Assembly: GCA_030248225.1 (NCBI GenBank)
Contig: JASANE010012196.1
Span: 1 to 64,000 of the forward strand
DNA length: 64,000 nucleotides
Source of the DNA: Trileptium ribeirensis
Taxonomy: Eukaryota; Nematoda; Enoplea; Enoplida; Thoracostomopsidae
Reading direction: 5' to 3'
The notes beneath the pieces were generated by a model. The model worked only from the letters and a program-made list of their open reading frames with translations. It searched no databases and was not told the DNA's origin. How positions within the stretch are numbered: position 1 is the first letter of the stretch; each line of letters opens with the position of its first letter. Shown in pieces: positions 48,802-61,436 of this stretch. A program made the translations under genes and the position numbers.

Positions 48802-51478
48802 CTGAAATTGTTTTTGCCTTTTAAGAATAGCTTTTAGTCCTTGCAATTTTAGCAGTTTTTAAGATAAAATTGTAAAGGACCTACATAAGATATACAGTCC
48901 GGGACAAAAATATATCGCTATCGATCGAAATTTTGTTTAACCGAAATTTTGATTAATTGTAGTTGAACTTCGCTCGATATTTTGGATTTATTTCTGATCG
49001 ACACCGGGAAAGGCGGATTAGCCTCGAGTGTCGTGTCAACAAAATCAACACAATGAAAGGTGTTGACGCTACAGTATTCGCCAAAAATGACTGTCGCTCG
49101 TTAGTCGCTTGAAATAAATTTGACACTCTTCTAAATCTAAACCGATTCAGGTCGGTCGAAATGCAACTTCCGATGCTCACCTTACGTTGTTGACAAATCC
49201 AGTTTGTTAAGTTTAATTAAAATAGCGAAAACTGTCACTGAACGAATACAATTTAGAATTGAATATTTCGTAAGAGTGACAAACACAATAACGAATTATT
49301 TCACTTCGAACAGAGTGTAAGCGAATGTGAAGTTTTTCTAAAAAGGGAATTAATTTTTAGAGAAACCATTTTCTGAAAATGCTTTGACGGCCGACCACGA
49401 CAACAGCGAAACTTTACAGCGCATCACAAGGCTTGAACAGAAAAGTTTATACCATAAAGTTTAAGATAATTTATATATACTCTATAAAATGAAGGCTGTA
49501 CTATAAGGCAAAGATTTAAGCTTAATATCCTGTCGCGATAGGCTTGTCTATTCGGTGAAAATTTTGCAACCACACCCTCCTCGTTCGAAGCTTTGGGTAC
49601 CGCATTTTTACATGGGACTAAGGTAGAGGCCATGGCTTTATCCGGGGGCGCTCCTGGCATCTAAGCCTAACAATTTTCAAAATTATTAATTTTCACCGGA
49701 AAACGCTAAAATTGTTAAGAAATGGTGCAGAACGTCTATTAAACTAACTTTTAAGTCTTTTGTTGAAATTAATCAAATTTTTAAACTCAGAAAGAGATTT
49801 TTTAAAATTTTGTCAAGTTTTTGTGTCAAGTGGGGGTGTCATACGGGACAAAGTAAAAAAAAATTGCGTTGGGCCATTTTTTGGTAGGCGACACAGAAAA
49901 ATGCCAGGGGTCCCACCCATACTTTGAGAAAACCAGCAAAGTGCATTTAATTGCCGAACACAAAACGCTAATCATTTCACGATCGGAGCCATTCCGGTGC
50001 CAAGCTCTATTCAACAAACGTCGGTCATTCATTTGGTTCTGCACATTATTACAACCAAAGTTATAGTTAAATAAAACAGCAACGCTACGTCCATTTTAGT
50101 CGCAAAAAATCAAAATCTTCCAGTGACTAAGAAGTCAAAAACTTTTGAAATTTTAATAAATCACAAATTTCCAGCAAATTATAATTTGAAGAGTTATTTT
50201 TACGTTGTAATTCACCAACACTTGCATTATTTGACGCATACCACGCAAATACAACAAATGCTTTTAGAGTATTCGGCAAAAACGAAGACCAATAGGCATA
50301 TTCTATTGACATATATACCTCAAACACGTGGGGGAGGGACCCGGGGTAAATTCAGACAAACATTGTGGAGTTGGAAATTGGGCTCTACCATGTCCCACAG
50401 TAGACAGGCCAGTTATAGGTGCCCAACTTTAACAACTTTTTCTTTGTTATTATTTTGAGGTGTTAATCACCAACCTAATCTGGGGTTAAAACAATGGAGT
50501 AAACCCGTTCAATGGGTTAAATAACCCTATAATCCTATCGTACACCACAAACACGAAAAACACTTAGTTTGTACTATTATGGGGGTATTTTTTTAACCAT
50601 GGCTCATAACCCGAAAACGGCTGCTCTGACAAAAATGCGTAAGAGCAAAGTTGTAGCTTTCGATCACAGGATGAGATCACACGGTGAAGAGTTATATGAG
50701 GAACACACGGATAAAAGAAAATTTTTGCCACTTAAACGCTGTTTAAGGAAACTTAGATTGTTACGCTAACAAAACCAGAATACAAACTACCATTAAAGTT
50801 TAAATCAAAACTCACTGTAGTTTCAGACGCCATCGATTAGTCGTTGCCTAAATTGCGCAAGGGGACACCACCAGAAGCAGCTAGAGTCGTGTTACGAGTT
50901 GGTCCTAAAAATGCTATGTTATGCACGAGTAAACTTAATGCGATCCCACCAAACCATCCTATTTTGTAATAACGGATATCGAATATCCGGCGATATCTAT
51001 CGGCCAGAAACGATCCGTAACAATTTTATGCGAAATTACAAAATAGAAGATTTGATGGGGTCACCTTAAGCTTACTCGTGTTCTAGCATTAAAAACAATG
51101 AATGCAACATTTCAGTTCATGACTTAGTTATTTGAAGATTGGGACGAGAAATAATATTAAAATATTAAAATATTATATATATGGATTTAGCTTGCAATTT
51201 TGACGGATGCCGCATGATCTGGCGAGAAAAAAGATCAAATAGGGACTGGCATTTTTCGGTGCCCGCTGTCAAATAACGCATGCCTCCGGTTGGGGCTCAT
51301 GGCAAAATTTTAACGCCTGGCAAAATTCCCCATGGTAAAATTTTTTTGTTTCCCCTAGTAGAAACATTCTAGTTGACATAAAAAATTGACACATTTTTAC
51401 TAAAATCATTTTCTGAAGTTAGCAAAAATGAAAAATAGTTGAAAAGTTGATTTTAGCCTCAACAAATGCTACTCAAAA
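48427..51478 (-). repeat. Dispersed repeat family, copy A
   Basis: It aligns over about 3 kb with copy B (56856-60703) and copy C (61437 to window end), with indels. Relative to B it lacks the outermost exon-like end and about 380 bp near 50975. It contains an exon-like minus-strand ORF (48397-48801), a non-coding middle and a tail (50930-51478). Without clear termini it could be a DNA transposon remnant or a segmental duplication of a gene. Confidence 0.75.
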
Positions 51479-52276
51479 TTTCTGAGGTTACTTATTAACA
51501 ATGTTAACTTTTTTTGATGTAAATAAATCTTGGCAATTTTTAGTTTTCTAAGAACCACTTCGACCCAGTTCAAGCCAACTCCACCAGTTCACACCTTTAA
51601 GCAAAACCCGGTGCCCCTCCCAGTTCCGAACCAGGAGCCCGGGTGATGGCCTTTGGCAAAATTTTAAGCCAATGGGGAAGCCAGATATGTATACTTAAAT
51701 AATAGAAAAGATTTTAGTTATTATTATTATTATTAAGCTCTTTCAAAAGAAAAAAATCATTTTGAACCTAAAAAACCAATATTATTCTATTTATAAAGAA
51801 ACTAACCTATAGAATTGCTATTGTTCTCGTGACGGCGTGATTAATTACCAATTGATGGCCATAAAAATGTCTCTTACCACTCCAAGAGCTTACATTCTTA
51901 GCTTATCACGATGTTGATTTTTTATCAATTCCCAAATCTAAATTTTTTTATCAACTTACACCACGGTTTTTCAAACTCAAATATATGCTATGGCGAATAT
52001 CCCCTACCCACAGTACGTCAAGCAATGATATCATTTCAAAACGCATTACATCTCTCACATACGCTACAGCCACAACTGGAAATAATTTCAGTCGAAATTG
52101 GTGGAAATTTCGCTTAATCTGTGTCGAATAAGACTTCTACTCACAACGCCGATTCAAATTATTCGGTATCATTCGACCTTCGTCACATCCTTACATCGTA
52201 CAACGACCCACCAATGCTATAATCAATCCCCTATCCTTGCGGAACACCCTCATGGCAGTGGCTTCGCAAGACTTAC
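51479..52276. other. Unassigned sequence
   Basis: It includes a short ATT-repeat run (about 51718-51735) and GC-poor DNA. If the minus-strand exon at 52277-52504 is real, this would be its first intron. Confidence 0.35.
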
Positions 52277-52504
52277 CGTTTTCGAGTTGTCGGCTAGCGG
52301 CGGTGAACGCTTCGTCATCTCCGACTGGGCTACTACCATATTGTCGCCGTTTTCAGCGTTCCCTTCGCCCAAATCATTAATCCGATCATCATGATCAACG
52401 CGCCACCATCGTCATCGTCGTTGTCTGAACGGTGTTCGCATGAGAACGCATTCGTTACGCTCGTCCAGCTTCGTGACTTGACGACGTTTCGACGACGTTG
52501 ACAT
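52277..52504 (-). pseudogene. Candidate 5' coding exon with in-frame TGA
   Basis: Minus strand: ATG at 52504, 76 codons in phase 0, then a consensus donor (GTAAGT, complement ACTTAC at 52271-52276). The N-terminal part is basic (MSTSSKRRQVTKLDERNE) and the C-terminal part acidic to polar (INDLGEGNAENGD, KRSPPLADNSKT). Codon 31 is TGA within CGACGATGACGATGG. The block is much more GC- and CpG-rich than its neighbourhood, as for a first exon. The TGA could be a real nonsense mutation, a single-base error (CGA to TGA) or a sign that the upstream half is not coding. No family recognised. Confidence 0.4.
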
Positions 52505-55312
52505 TCGAGTGACTGAATTTCTAAATAATAAACCAAAAAATAAACACAAATAATACTAAAAAGTAAAAAAATGATACGAAGTGAGCTCCAAAGACAATTT
52601 TATCATATGTTCAGCTAAAAGCAAACGCAGTGAACGTCTGGTTTGGTGGAAAGGTTTAATTCGGACGAAAATGACATTTGAAAAATTATGCATTCAAATA
52701 TATACATCAGAACGAATTATGAAAGTGTCATTGAAATTAATTTTTAAGGTCCTCCACATTAATTGAACTAAAAGTAAGAGCATTTGCCTCTTATTTCTAA
52801 ATTTTGTAGTTTCTAACATACAAACTATAAAAAAATGCAAAGTACCACAAGTTCCAGATATAACGAAACGAGGATTGCCAATTTTGAGCGGTAAATCAAA
52901 TTTTAAACTAATAGTCGAAGCTCCAAAAAATTTGGCATCAATTTTTCACTTTTCAGTTATAAATAAATGACAAATAAAAACTAATTTTATATTTTGTAGC
53001 GATTCAGTGGCATAAAGCTATTTTATTGCTTCGATATGATTTTTGGACATTAAATTGTCGCCCGACTTTCAATTTCAAATACATTTGCCAGAAGCAATAA
53101 AAACCCGAGTTTTCCAGTTGAATAAGCTTAATGTTCTGAAGATGGGAAATGTTCGTTGTTATTCAACCATATGACTATAATTGTTATATAGTCATATAGA
53201 ACTATATTCAACTATATATATTTTAGCAAGTATACCTTTTATATTATATTGTTCGAGAACCCAGGACAAAGTTGAAGCGTCTTCCTAAAATACTGCGAAA
53301 ACTGAGAATAGACAAAAACGACAAATCTCGGGAAATCTCTTTAGTAAAAATCGAGTCTAGTGATAAATTTTCAGAGACGAAATTGGGATGTGAACACAAA
53401 CTATGCCATAAAATTACTAGTAGCCTTATGAAATAAGTCTAAATCTGAAGATTTTCCGCATCTCCACTTTTGTGCTGACATACCCAGAAAAGCACAATAT
53501 TTTTACGGTCAACTAACTTTCTCCGATACGGCAGTGTCGCGTTGCGTTCTACCATTGCTTGGATAATTGGTTTTTCTTCCTTTAGCTGCAATAGTAATTT
53601 GAATAGCACAAAGCTAGAAAATTAAGACTAGCAAAAAAAATCACACCAAAGCAATTGCGATTGTCTTTGGACACAAACGAAAACAGAAAGCTAGAAAAAC
53701 GTGATGAGTTTCCCTGTACGAGCGGACGATCTTGACATGTATTTGACGGAGTACGCCTAAATACTGGCATCTCGGCACGGGTCAAAATCTATGGTTCCTG
53801 GGGGCACGAATCGGAGGCAGCTCCCCGTCGAACTAGGGCGGCGTTCAACCAAGTCCCTCTATCGGGTTGCACAGATGCCCCCGGTTCAACCAGGGGCCCA
53901 AAATTTGAGCGCATATAATACCTTTATATCCTACTTTTTATCATTTTAGGCTGCCTGGTTGTCACCGATTGGAAGCCGTGGGTATTTAATTTGAAAGTAT
54001 CTACTGCAGAGATTTGTAAACAGGGTGTTATAATTTGATAGGCGCGCTAGTACCGCGCTGGTTTCTGATGTAACCGTATTTATGTCAAAAAAATTTCTGC
54101 GTGGGGGGAGGGGGAGAGGGTAATCAACCACGGGCAAACTTGCCGCTAACCAGGGTGTGTATTTACAAAAGTACCCCATATTGTGTAAGTTTTTTTCGGT
54201 AAAACACGAACCACGACAGTTTCTCGAAAAGAAACGATCAAAACAATGTCACTGATTGACTGTTAACAACTTTTGTCCGGTACCAATTTCAGTGCTAAGA
54301 GCGTCGACACTAACTCTACCTCACGGTTACTAAACTTAGCCTGAGGATGTGAGAAAAGCGAATCCATCTTATCGTTAGCTCTCAATTACTATTAAGAAGT
54401 TTTGCCTAGTACCAAATGCCGTCAAAATATCAATACTCTCCAGTAAGAAACGATATCCTCAAAAATACATTTAGTTTCGAGTATACCTATTCAACGAATA
54501 TTTCAGCGATTTACACACACAAATGCGACGTAAAATTTTCAGCAACATGATTTGCTAGTATAAACTGGCCATATCAAATAATAGTTTCATTTAAGCTAAA
54601 AACAGTGTAGACTGGCTTTTGGTTTAATTATTTTGTTAATATTAGTTAAATGATATAGGTACATTACGTTAGGATTTAAACTTTGAATATTTTAGGACAA
54701 ATCAGTTTATCCATTCTACAGTTTCCGCCCGAAACATATAAATTTGGGTTTATTTTTTGATCAAAAAATGTTAGTGATTGTTCAACCCGGCCCTGTTCAA
54801 CTTAATCGTAAGCACTCGCACATATATAGTTTTAAAGGCGGACGCTTAATCGCGTTCATAACCAAAAAATTAGCCAATTATTAAAACCTTGTGCTTTACC
54901 TGGCATGTGTTGTACGTAAAGCTAAATTATTTCAATAATCAAGCATTCTAACCACGTTCAAAATATTGGCCTAGAAAAGTGACGCGTATATTTCCGGTGT
55001 TTCTGGTTAGTAAGACATACTTCGGTATTTTTCATAAAATATCGAGTTTGTCTCTCGGAAGCAATCAAATTATCTATAATGCTCAAATTAGTATCTACAA
55101 AGTTCACACAGGTCGAGAGCTATTTCGTAAAAGACATAATTTAGACTTAATATTAGAGTAGACATGGATACCTATAAACTGCTTTGAGGAGATGAGGTGA
55201 AATTGGCTAGCCTGGGTTTTACTACGGGCAGTTGCTGTAAATGAACACTGGGTCGATACACTTTGTACTAATACTAACTACCGAAACATAAAGATCAAAA
55301 TGTCCATCCCTA
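52505..55312. other. Unassigned AT-rich sequence
   Basis: No gene supported. A GC-rich patch with GGTTCAACCAGGGGCCC (about 53800-53900) may be a degenerate transposon end, but no partner was found. Confidence 0.4.
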
Positions 55313-56130
55313 CAATTTCAAAAGTTTTTGACTTCTTTAGTCACTGGAAGATTTTGATTTTTTGCGACTAAAATGGACGTAGCGTTGCTGTTTTATTTAA
55401 TTATAACTTTGGTTGTAATAATGTGCAAACTAAATGAATGACCGACGTTTGTTGAATAGAGCTTGGCACCGGAATGGCTCCGATCGTGAAATGATTAGCG
55501 TTTTGTGTTCGGACAATTAAATGCACTTTGCTGGTTTTCTCAAAGTATAGGTAGGACCCCTGGTTTTTTTCTGTGTCGCCTTACCAAAAAATGGCCCAAC
55601 GCAATTTTTTTTTACTTTCTACCGTATGACACCCCCACTTGACACAAAAACTTGACGGAATTTTAAAACTATCTATTCTGAGTTTAAAAATTTGATTAAT
55701 TTCAACAAAAGACTCCTAAAAAAGTTAGTTTAATCTAAAGACGTTCTGCACCATTTTTTAACAATTTTAGCGTTTTCCGGTGAAAATTAAATAATTTTGA
55801 AAATTGTTAGGCTTAGATGGCAGGAGCGCCCCGGATAAAGCCATGGCCTCTACCTTAGTCCCATGTAAAATCTGATACCAAAGCTTTCAAAAAACGAGGA
55901 AAAAAAAAAAAATAATTGCAAAATTTTCAGCAAATAGACAAGCCTATCGGCGACAGGATAATTAAGCTTAAATCTTTGCTTTTTTTCTTATAGTACAGCC
56001 TTCATTTTATAGAGTATATATAAATTATCTTAAACTTTATGGTATAAACTTTTCTGTTCAAGCCTTGTGATGCGCTGTAAAGTTTCGCTGTTGTCGTGGT
56101 CGGCCGCTCAAAAAAAAAAAAAGAGCATTT
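55313..56130 (+). repeat. Inverted partial copy of the A/B/C repeat
   Basis: Reverse complement of the segment at about 49420-50150 in copy A and 57830-58760 in copy B, including the GACACCCCCACTTGACACAA block and the CGTCCATTTTAGTCGC block. It sits about 0.6 kb before copy B, so together they give B a terminal-inverted-repeat-like layout. Confidence 0.75.
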
Positions 56131-56384
56131 TCAGAAAATGGTTTCTCTAAAAAAAGCATAGTTTCAACAAATACAGCGCATTACCATGAATGCAACTTGT
56201 TTTAAACAATCTCAAACACGGTGTGATCCGTATGTTATGCACTCGGGATTGGTCGGCTTGCCGTATCCGCTATAATTTGAATGCCACCCTTAGAGCGAAT
56301 GAGACAAAAATGTCTAAATAATTATATACATGTTTATTTTTAAGGGCACGTCTAAAGCGAGAAGCGGCCAATTACGGCCAGTCC

Positions 56385-56470
56385 TGTTGGTCCGCCCCAC
56401 CGCAAGCTCGAACGCGGGCTTTCGTAGTAGGAGAACCAGAGAGTCGACACTGCTGGGTCAAATGCGACTG
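56385..56470 (-). other. tRNA-like / SINE head
   Basis: On the minus strand, CTCTCTGGTTCTCCTACTAC is followed by GCCCGCGTTCGAGCTTGCGG, a B-box-like GTTCGAGCT in a GC-rich arm. It lies in a 200-bp GC-rich island (56340-56560). The A-box half is weak, so only a tRNA-derived SINE head is proposed. Confidence 0.4.
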
Positions 56471-56739
56471 CTATCGGTGACTTCCCTCCTTGACCCCACC
56501 TCTGTTCCATCGCCAGCTTCACGACTTTTGAGTAACAGCGAAAAAGCCGTATAGAAAGAGATTGCCTGGAATTTCAAACTGTTTTTATCAATGCTGGAGG
56601 TCGGTTTTAAATGAACTAAAAATGTGAAAAAACATTTATCTTGGGACCTCTATTTGGGTTCTTCTTCAATTACTAAGGGTCGCAAATGAGCCCCAATTTA
56701 CCAACCCTATTACTGAACCCCGCCGAAACCAAAACTTAC

Positions 56740-57229
56740 CATTAACGCAGTCGCCAACACAATTCGCTTTGACATTGCTACAAACCACAATCGCATTCGT
56801 AGCACCACTTGACGGTGAGTGGACAAACACATGTGAACTATCGGTCGTCGAGCTAACGACATCCGTTGTAGTTGCACTAGCGCCCAGGTTAGTCGTTCGA
56901 CCAACTACAACTGTTGCATTGCTACTACATCGAGCTGGCGGAACAAAAGAAGTCGCGCCACAACTGGTTGCCAGCTGAAGATTGAGACGAAAGAAGTAAG
57001 CTTCGCTGACAGGTGTAAACTGATCGTTAGCAGCTGCAGAAGGTGTAAGTCCGATATCATTGCCATCACGAATGCTTGGCGTGGGTAACTGGGTCGAAAC
57101 CCGCAAAACACCAGCTGATGGTAATGGTTCTGCAGGACCACGATGGTGAAGAGTTAGATGTTGCCCGGAGCTGGATTCGCTGGCACAACGGCGGCCCATA
57201 GTTTCGCTGGTCCATTGCTTATCGATTGT
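56740..57229 (-). pseudogene. Exon-like Ser/Thr/Pro/Ala-rich ORF, copy B
   Basis: Minus strand: acceptor-like TTTCAG or GACAG side at 57230-57232 and donor GTAAGT at 56734-56739 enclose 490 nt of open frame (TIDKQWTSETMGRRC ... NCVGDCVNG). It is rich in Ser, Thr, Ala and Pro, with no domain recognised. Against copy A I count roughly a dozen amino-acid changes to about five silent ones. That is near neutral expectation, so a decayed gene or transposon exon is more likely than a constrained gene. Confidence 0.4.
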
Positions 57230-59700
57230 CTGAAATTGTTTTAGCCTTTTGAGACTAGCTTTTAGTCCTTGTAATTTTAGCAGTTTTTAAGATAAAATTG
57301 TAAAGGACCTACATAAGATATACAGCCCGGGACAAAAATATATCGCTATCGATCGAAATTTTGTTTAATTGAAATTTTGATTAACCGAAGTTGCAATTCG
57401 ATCGATATTTTGGACTTATTTCTGATCGATACCGAGAAATGCGGATTAGCCTCGAGTGTCGTGTCAACAAAATCAACACAATGAAAGGTGTTGACGCTAC
57501 AGTATTCGCCAAAAACGACTGTCGCTGGCAATTCGCTTGAAATAAATTTGATACTCTTCTAAATCTAAACCGATTCAGGTCGGTCGAAATGCAATTTCCG
57601 ATGCTCACCTTACGTTGTTGGCAAATCCAGTTTGTTAAGTTTAATTAAAATAGCGAAAACTGTCACTGAACGAATACAATTTAGAATTGAATATTTCGTA
57701 AGAATGACAAACACAATAACGAATTATTTCACTTCGAATAGAGTGTAAGCGAATGTGAAGTGTTCGGCAGTTGCACAAAGGAACTACTTTTAAGAAAAAC
57801 TATTTTCTGAAAATGCTGAATAAAACAAAATGTTTGAACGGACGACCGCGACAGCAGCGAAAATTTACAACGCACCACAAGCCTTGAAAAGAAAAGATTA
57901 TACCACAGAAAGTTTGATATAATTTACACTATAAAAAGAATGCCGTATTATAAGCAGAACGGCAAATATTTAAGCTGGATGACCTGACACAGATAGGTTC
58001 TCCATTCGCTCGAAACTTTGCAAGGAGCATGAACAACACCCTCCTGGTTCGGAACTTTGGGTACCTGATTTTTCATGGGACTGCGTTAGAGGTCATGGCT
58101 TTACCCGGGGGCGCCCCTGCCATTTAAGCCTAACAATTTTCAAAATTAAATATTTTTCAGCGAAAAATGCTAAAATTAAGAAACGGTGGAGAACGTCTTC
58201 TGAGTGAAACTAACTTTTCCACCAATTTTTGCTGAAATTAATCACATTTTTAAACTCAGAGATTTTTTAAATTTTGCCAAGTTTTTGTGTCAAGTGGGGG
58301 TGTCATACGGGACAAAGTAAAAAAATTGCCTTGGGGCATTTTTTGGTAGGCGACACAGAAAAATGCCAGGTGTCCCACCCAAACTTTGAGAAAACCAGCA
58401 AAGTACCATTAATTACCTAGCCCAAAAACCTATTCCATTCACGATCGGAGCCATTCCTGTGCCAAGCACTATTAGATGAATTGATGTGGATATTATAATA
58501 ATGACACATGGTCATTCCTCTTGTGAACACAATAGTTATAAAGATACGCCAAATAATATATACGTTTGTTTGAACTACATGATCAGGTTAGACTCAGTCG
58601 ATCTGATTATTGTTTCATTTGGTTCTCCACATTATAACTGATTACAACCAAATTTATAGTTAAATAAAACAACAACTCTACGTCCATTTAAATCGCATAT
58701 CAAAACCGAAGAACTCTTTATTTCTTCTTCCAGTGACTAAGAAGTCAAAAACTTTTGAAATTTTAATAAATCACAAAGTTCCAGCAAATTATAATTTGTA
58801 GAGTTATTTTTACGTTGTGGGACCACAACACTTGCCTTATTTGACGCATACCACGCAAATACAACAGTTCTTTTTACCTTATTTAGCAGCAACGAAAACC
58901 GATAGACACACTTTAATGACATATGTATACGTAGAAAAAGTGGTAATATCTCACTGTTGGCCTGTCCACAGTCCTACGAAAAGTGGGAGAACTTCGAGTG
59001 CCCCATGTCCATTCTCGGGGAAAATTTCTAATGGAGGGGATGAATTTAGCTCTATAAATAGTGTTAAACACTAGTTAAAAACATTTTGCATACAAAAAAA
59101 CATCAATTTTTCGGATTTAGTTGAACGTGGGAACTATCGGACGAGTGGGAGAAGGAGATGAGGGGAAAACCTCACAAACATGGGTATTTGGAGAGTCGGG
59201 GTTCAGGCCAGTTTTTGGTGCCAAAATTTACCAAATTTTTCTGGTCCCGCAGGATTAATAATCAACCCAATCTGGGGTTAAAAGAAACAATGAAATAAAC
59301 GTGTTTAACAGGTTAAACAAATCCTACAATCCTATCGTACACCCAAACAAGCAAATCATTTGCTTTGTGTTATTTTCAAACTTTGGCTCATAACTCGAAA
59401 ACAGCTGCTCTAACAAAAACACTCAACAGCAAAGTCGTAGCTCAGGATGAGAGGATATGTTGAAGAGATATGTGAGGAACAGTCGGATAAAAAGACTTAA
59501 ACACTATTTGAGGAAACTCAACTCGTTACGATAATAAAACCAGAATACAAACTACCATTAACGTTTAAGTCAAAACTCACTGTAGTTCAGACGCCACCGA
59601 TTTGTCGCTGCCTAAATTGCGCAAAAGAACACCACCGGAAGCAGCTAGAGTCGCGTTGCGACTTGGTCCTAAAATTAATTGTTGTGCATGAGTAAACTTA

Positions 59701-59913
59701 ATGCGATCCCACCAACCATCCTATTTTGTAATAACGGATATCGAACCGTTAACCCTTGCTACGGAAAAAATGACGAATTTCATTGCGTTTTTGCTAGCCG
59801 AAAACGGCAAAATCAAAACAATCCAAGTGCCAGAAATTAAGTTGGTGTCCAAATACAATTTGTGCGATTCTCATTTTGCAGAAATTTGGTTTCCTAATGC
59901 CTATCAGGTTTGA
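59701..59913 (+). CDS. Short ORF with weak THAP-like C-x2-H ending
   Basis: A 70-codon ATG-initiated frame in copy B ends with KYNLCDSHFAEIWFPN. The LC-x2-HF spacing followed by a Phe/Pro-rich tail recalls the second half of a THAP zinc finger. The N-terminal C-x2-4-C half is not in frame upstream, and the segment is deleted from copy A. It may be an exon relic of a THAP-type transposase. It may equally be chance. Confidence 0.2.
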   Translation: MRSHQPSYFVITDIEPLTLATEKMTNFIAFLLAENGKIKTIQVPEIKLVSKYNLCDSHFAEIWFPNAYQV

Positions 59914-60899
59914 ATATGGATTATTCAGTGTTCTCGAACAAATTTAGTAATGCTGACGTCACAAACAAATCAATCCTGTAGCTAAAGGTCTTGATGTTCC
60001 CGAACAGAACCCGTGTAATTCAAATCCGAATTTTGGCTCGTAAATAGTTCAGTAAATTCAAATTTCGCGAACTCAATATACCTAAATTTCAAAGTGCTCG
60101 AGCACATTTTTATGCAGAATTTCTGTCGGCCAGAAACGTTCCGTAACAATTTTATGCGAAATTACAAAATAGAAGATTTGATGGGGTCACCTTAAGCTTA
60201 CTCGTGTTGCAGCATTAAAAACAATGAATGCAACATTTCAGTTCATGAAATACAATTTTGACGGATGCCGCAGGATCCGTCGAGAAACAAGATTAGATTG
60301 GCGTCTGATTCAGAAGACCTCAACCCCCGTTTGTTGTAACGATGGCAATTATTTTGGAATATTCGATACGATTCCATCCTGGACCTGAACAGATTATTAA
60401 TTAATAAAACCGCTTAAAATATATATACTGTCTTCTCCAAAATGGGGACTGGCATTTTTCGGTGGACCCTGGCAAATAACGCATGCCTTCGGTTGGGGCT
60501 GATGGAAGAAATTTTGGCACGCCTAGCAAAATTCCCCATGGTAAAATTTTTGGCTTCCTTATAGTGGAAACACCCCAGTTGACATACAAAATTGACACAT
60601 TTTTTGCAAAAATCTTTTTCTGAAGTTAACAATTTGATTAATTTCATCAAAAAATGAAAAATAGTCGAAAAGTTGATTTTAACTTCAACAAATGTTACTC
60701 ACAGTAGAAAATACATTTTTGAACATACTACATGCGTCAAAGTGTTAAAATTTCTGTACTTTGACTTAAAATATTTACCAGGAAATATTTGAAAATCAGC
60801 AGCGAAATGGTTTGAAGAATATGGACGTAGTTTGAACAAATAAAGTTTTGCCTTATATCTTGAGAATCCCGGGATTTGATAGTTTTGAAAAATGGTACC

Positions 60900-61290
60900 C
60901 TGCCACGATGCGTAAAATAAAAAAAAATAAATAGTATAAGTATAGAAACAAAAAAAATAAAAAATAAAGAAACAAAAACACACAAAAAAAAAAACACAAA
61001 ACAAAAACAAAACACCAAAACAAGAAGAAACAAAAAAAACAAAACAAACACAGCACAACCAACAAAAAAAAAAAAAAAAAAAAAAACAAACACAAAACCA
61101 CCAAACAAAAAAAACACAAAACAACCAACACCACAAAAACACAAAAAAAACAAAGAAACAACACAACCCAAACAAACACACAAAAACAACACACAACCAC
61201 CCACACAAACAAACCCACCACACACACCCCACCACACCACCCACAAACAAACAAACAACACCCACACACCCCACCCACAACCAAAAAACC
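60900..61290. other. A/C-only low-complexity tract
   Basis: About 390 bp almost entirely of A and C on the plus strand, drifting from A-rich (with a run of over 20 A near 61068-61086) to C-rich (CACACACCCCACCACACCAC) toward 61280. G and T are nearly absent. The minus strand therefore gives overlapping Cys/Val/Phe/Gly-rich open frames of up to 223 codons, which are composition artefacts. It is neither a simple microsatellite nor a telomeric repeat and may be an assembly filler. Confidence 0.8.
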
Positions 61291-61436
61291 TTTTCATAAA
61301 TATCCAGGAGGTCAATTCTGAAACAAACTGAAATTTAAAAAAGAAATTTATTACTTTTCTGGGACTTGTATTTGACTTTTTAAAAATACTGAAAGTCACA
61401 ACTGACACCAGGTATTACAAGCATATTATTGATCCC

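Larger units (their letters stand above)
56733..60703 (-). repeat. Dispersed repeat family, copy B
   Basis: Most complete copy. Components on the minus strand are an exon-like ORF (56740-57229), a second conserved block (57300-57790), the segment also present inverted at 55313-56130, and a tail at 59250-60703 shared with copy A. A 380-bp block (about 59742-60120) is missing from A. No intact transposase was found. Confidence 0.75.

Noticed and set aside
53800..53910. GC-rich patch with CCAGGGGCCCAAAA, also near 44711, resembling a hAT terminus
   Set aside because: No inverted partner end or 8-bp duplication was found at either site.
60699..61408. Overlapping minus-strand open frames of 143-223 codons, very rich in Cys, Val, Phe, Gly and Trp
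   Set aside because: They exist only because the A/C-only tract contains no stop codons on its complement. Three frames are open at once, and the composition is not protein-like.
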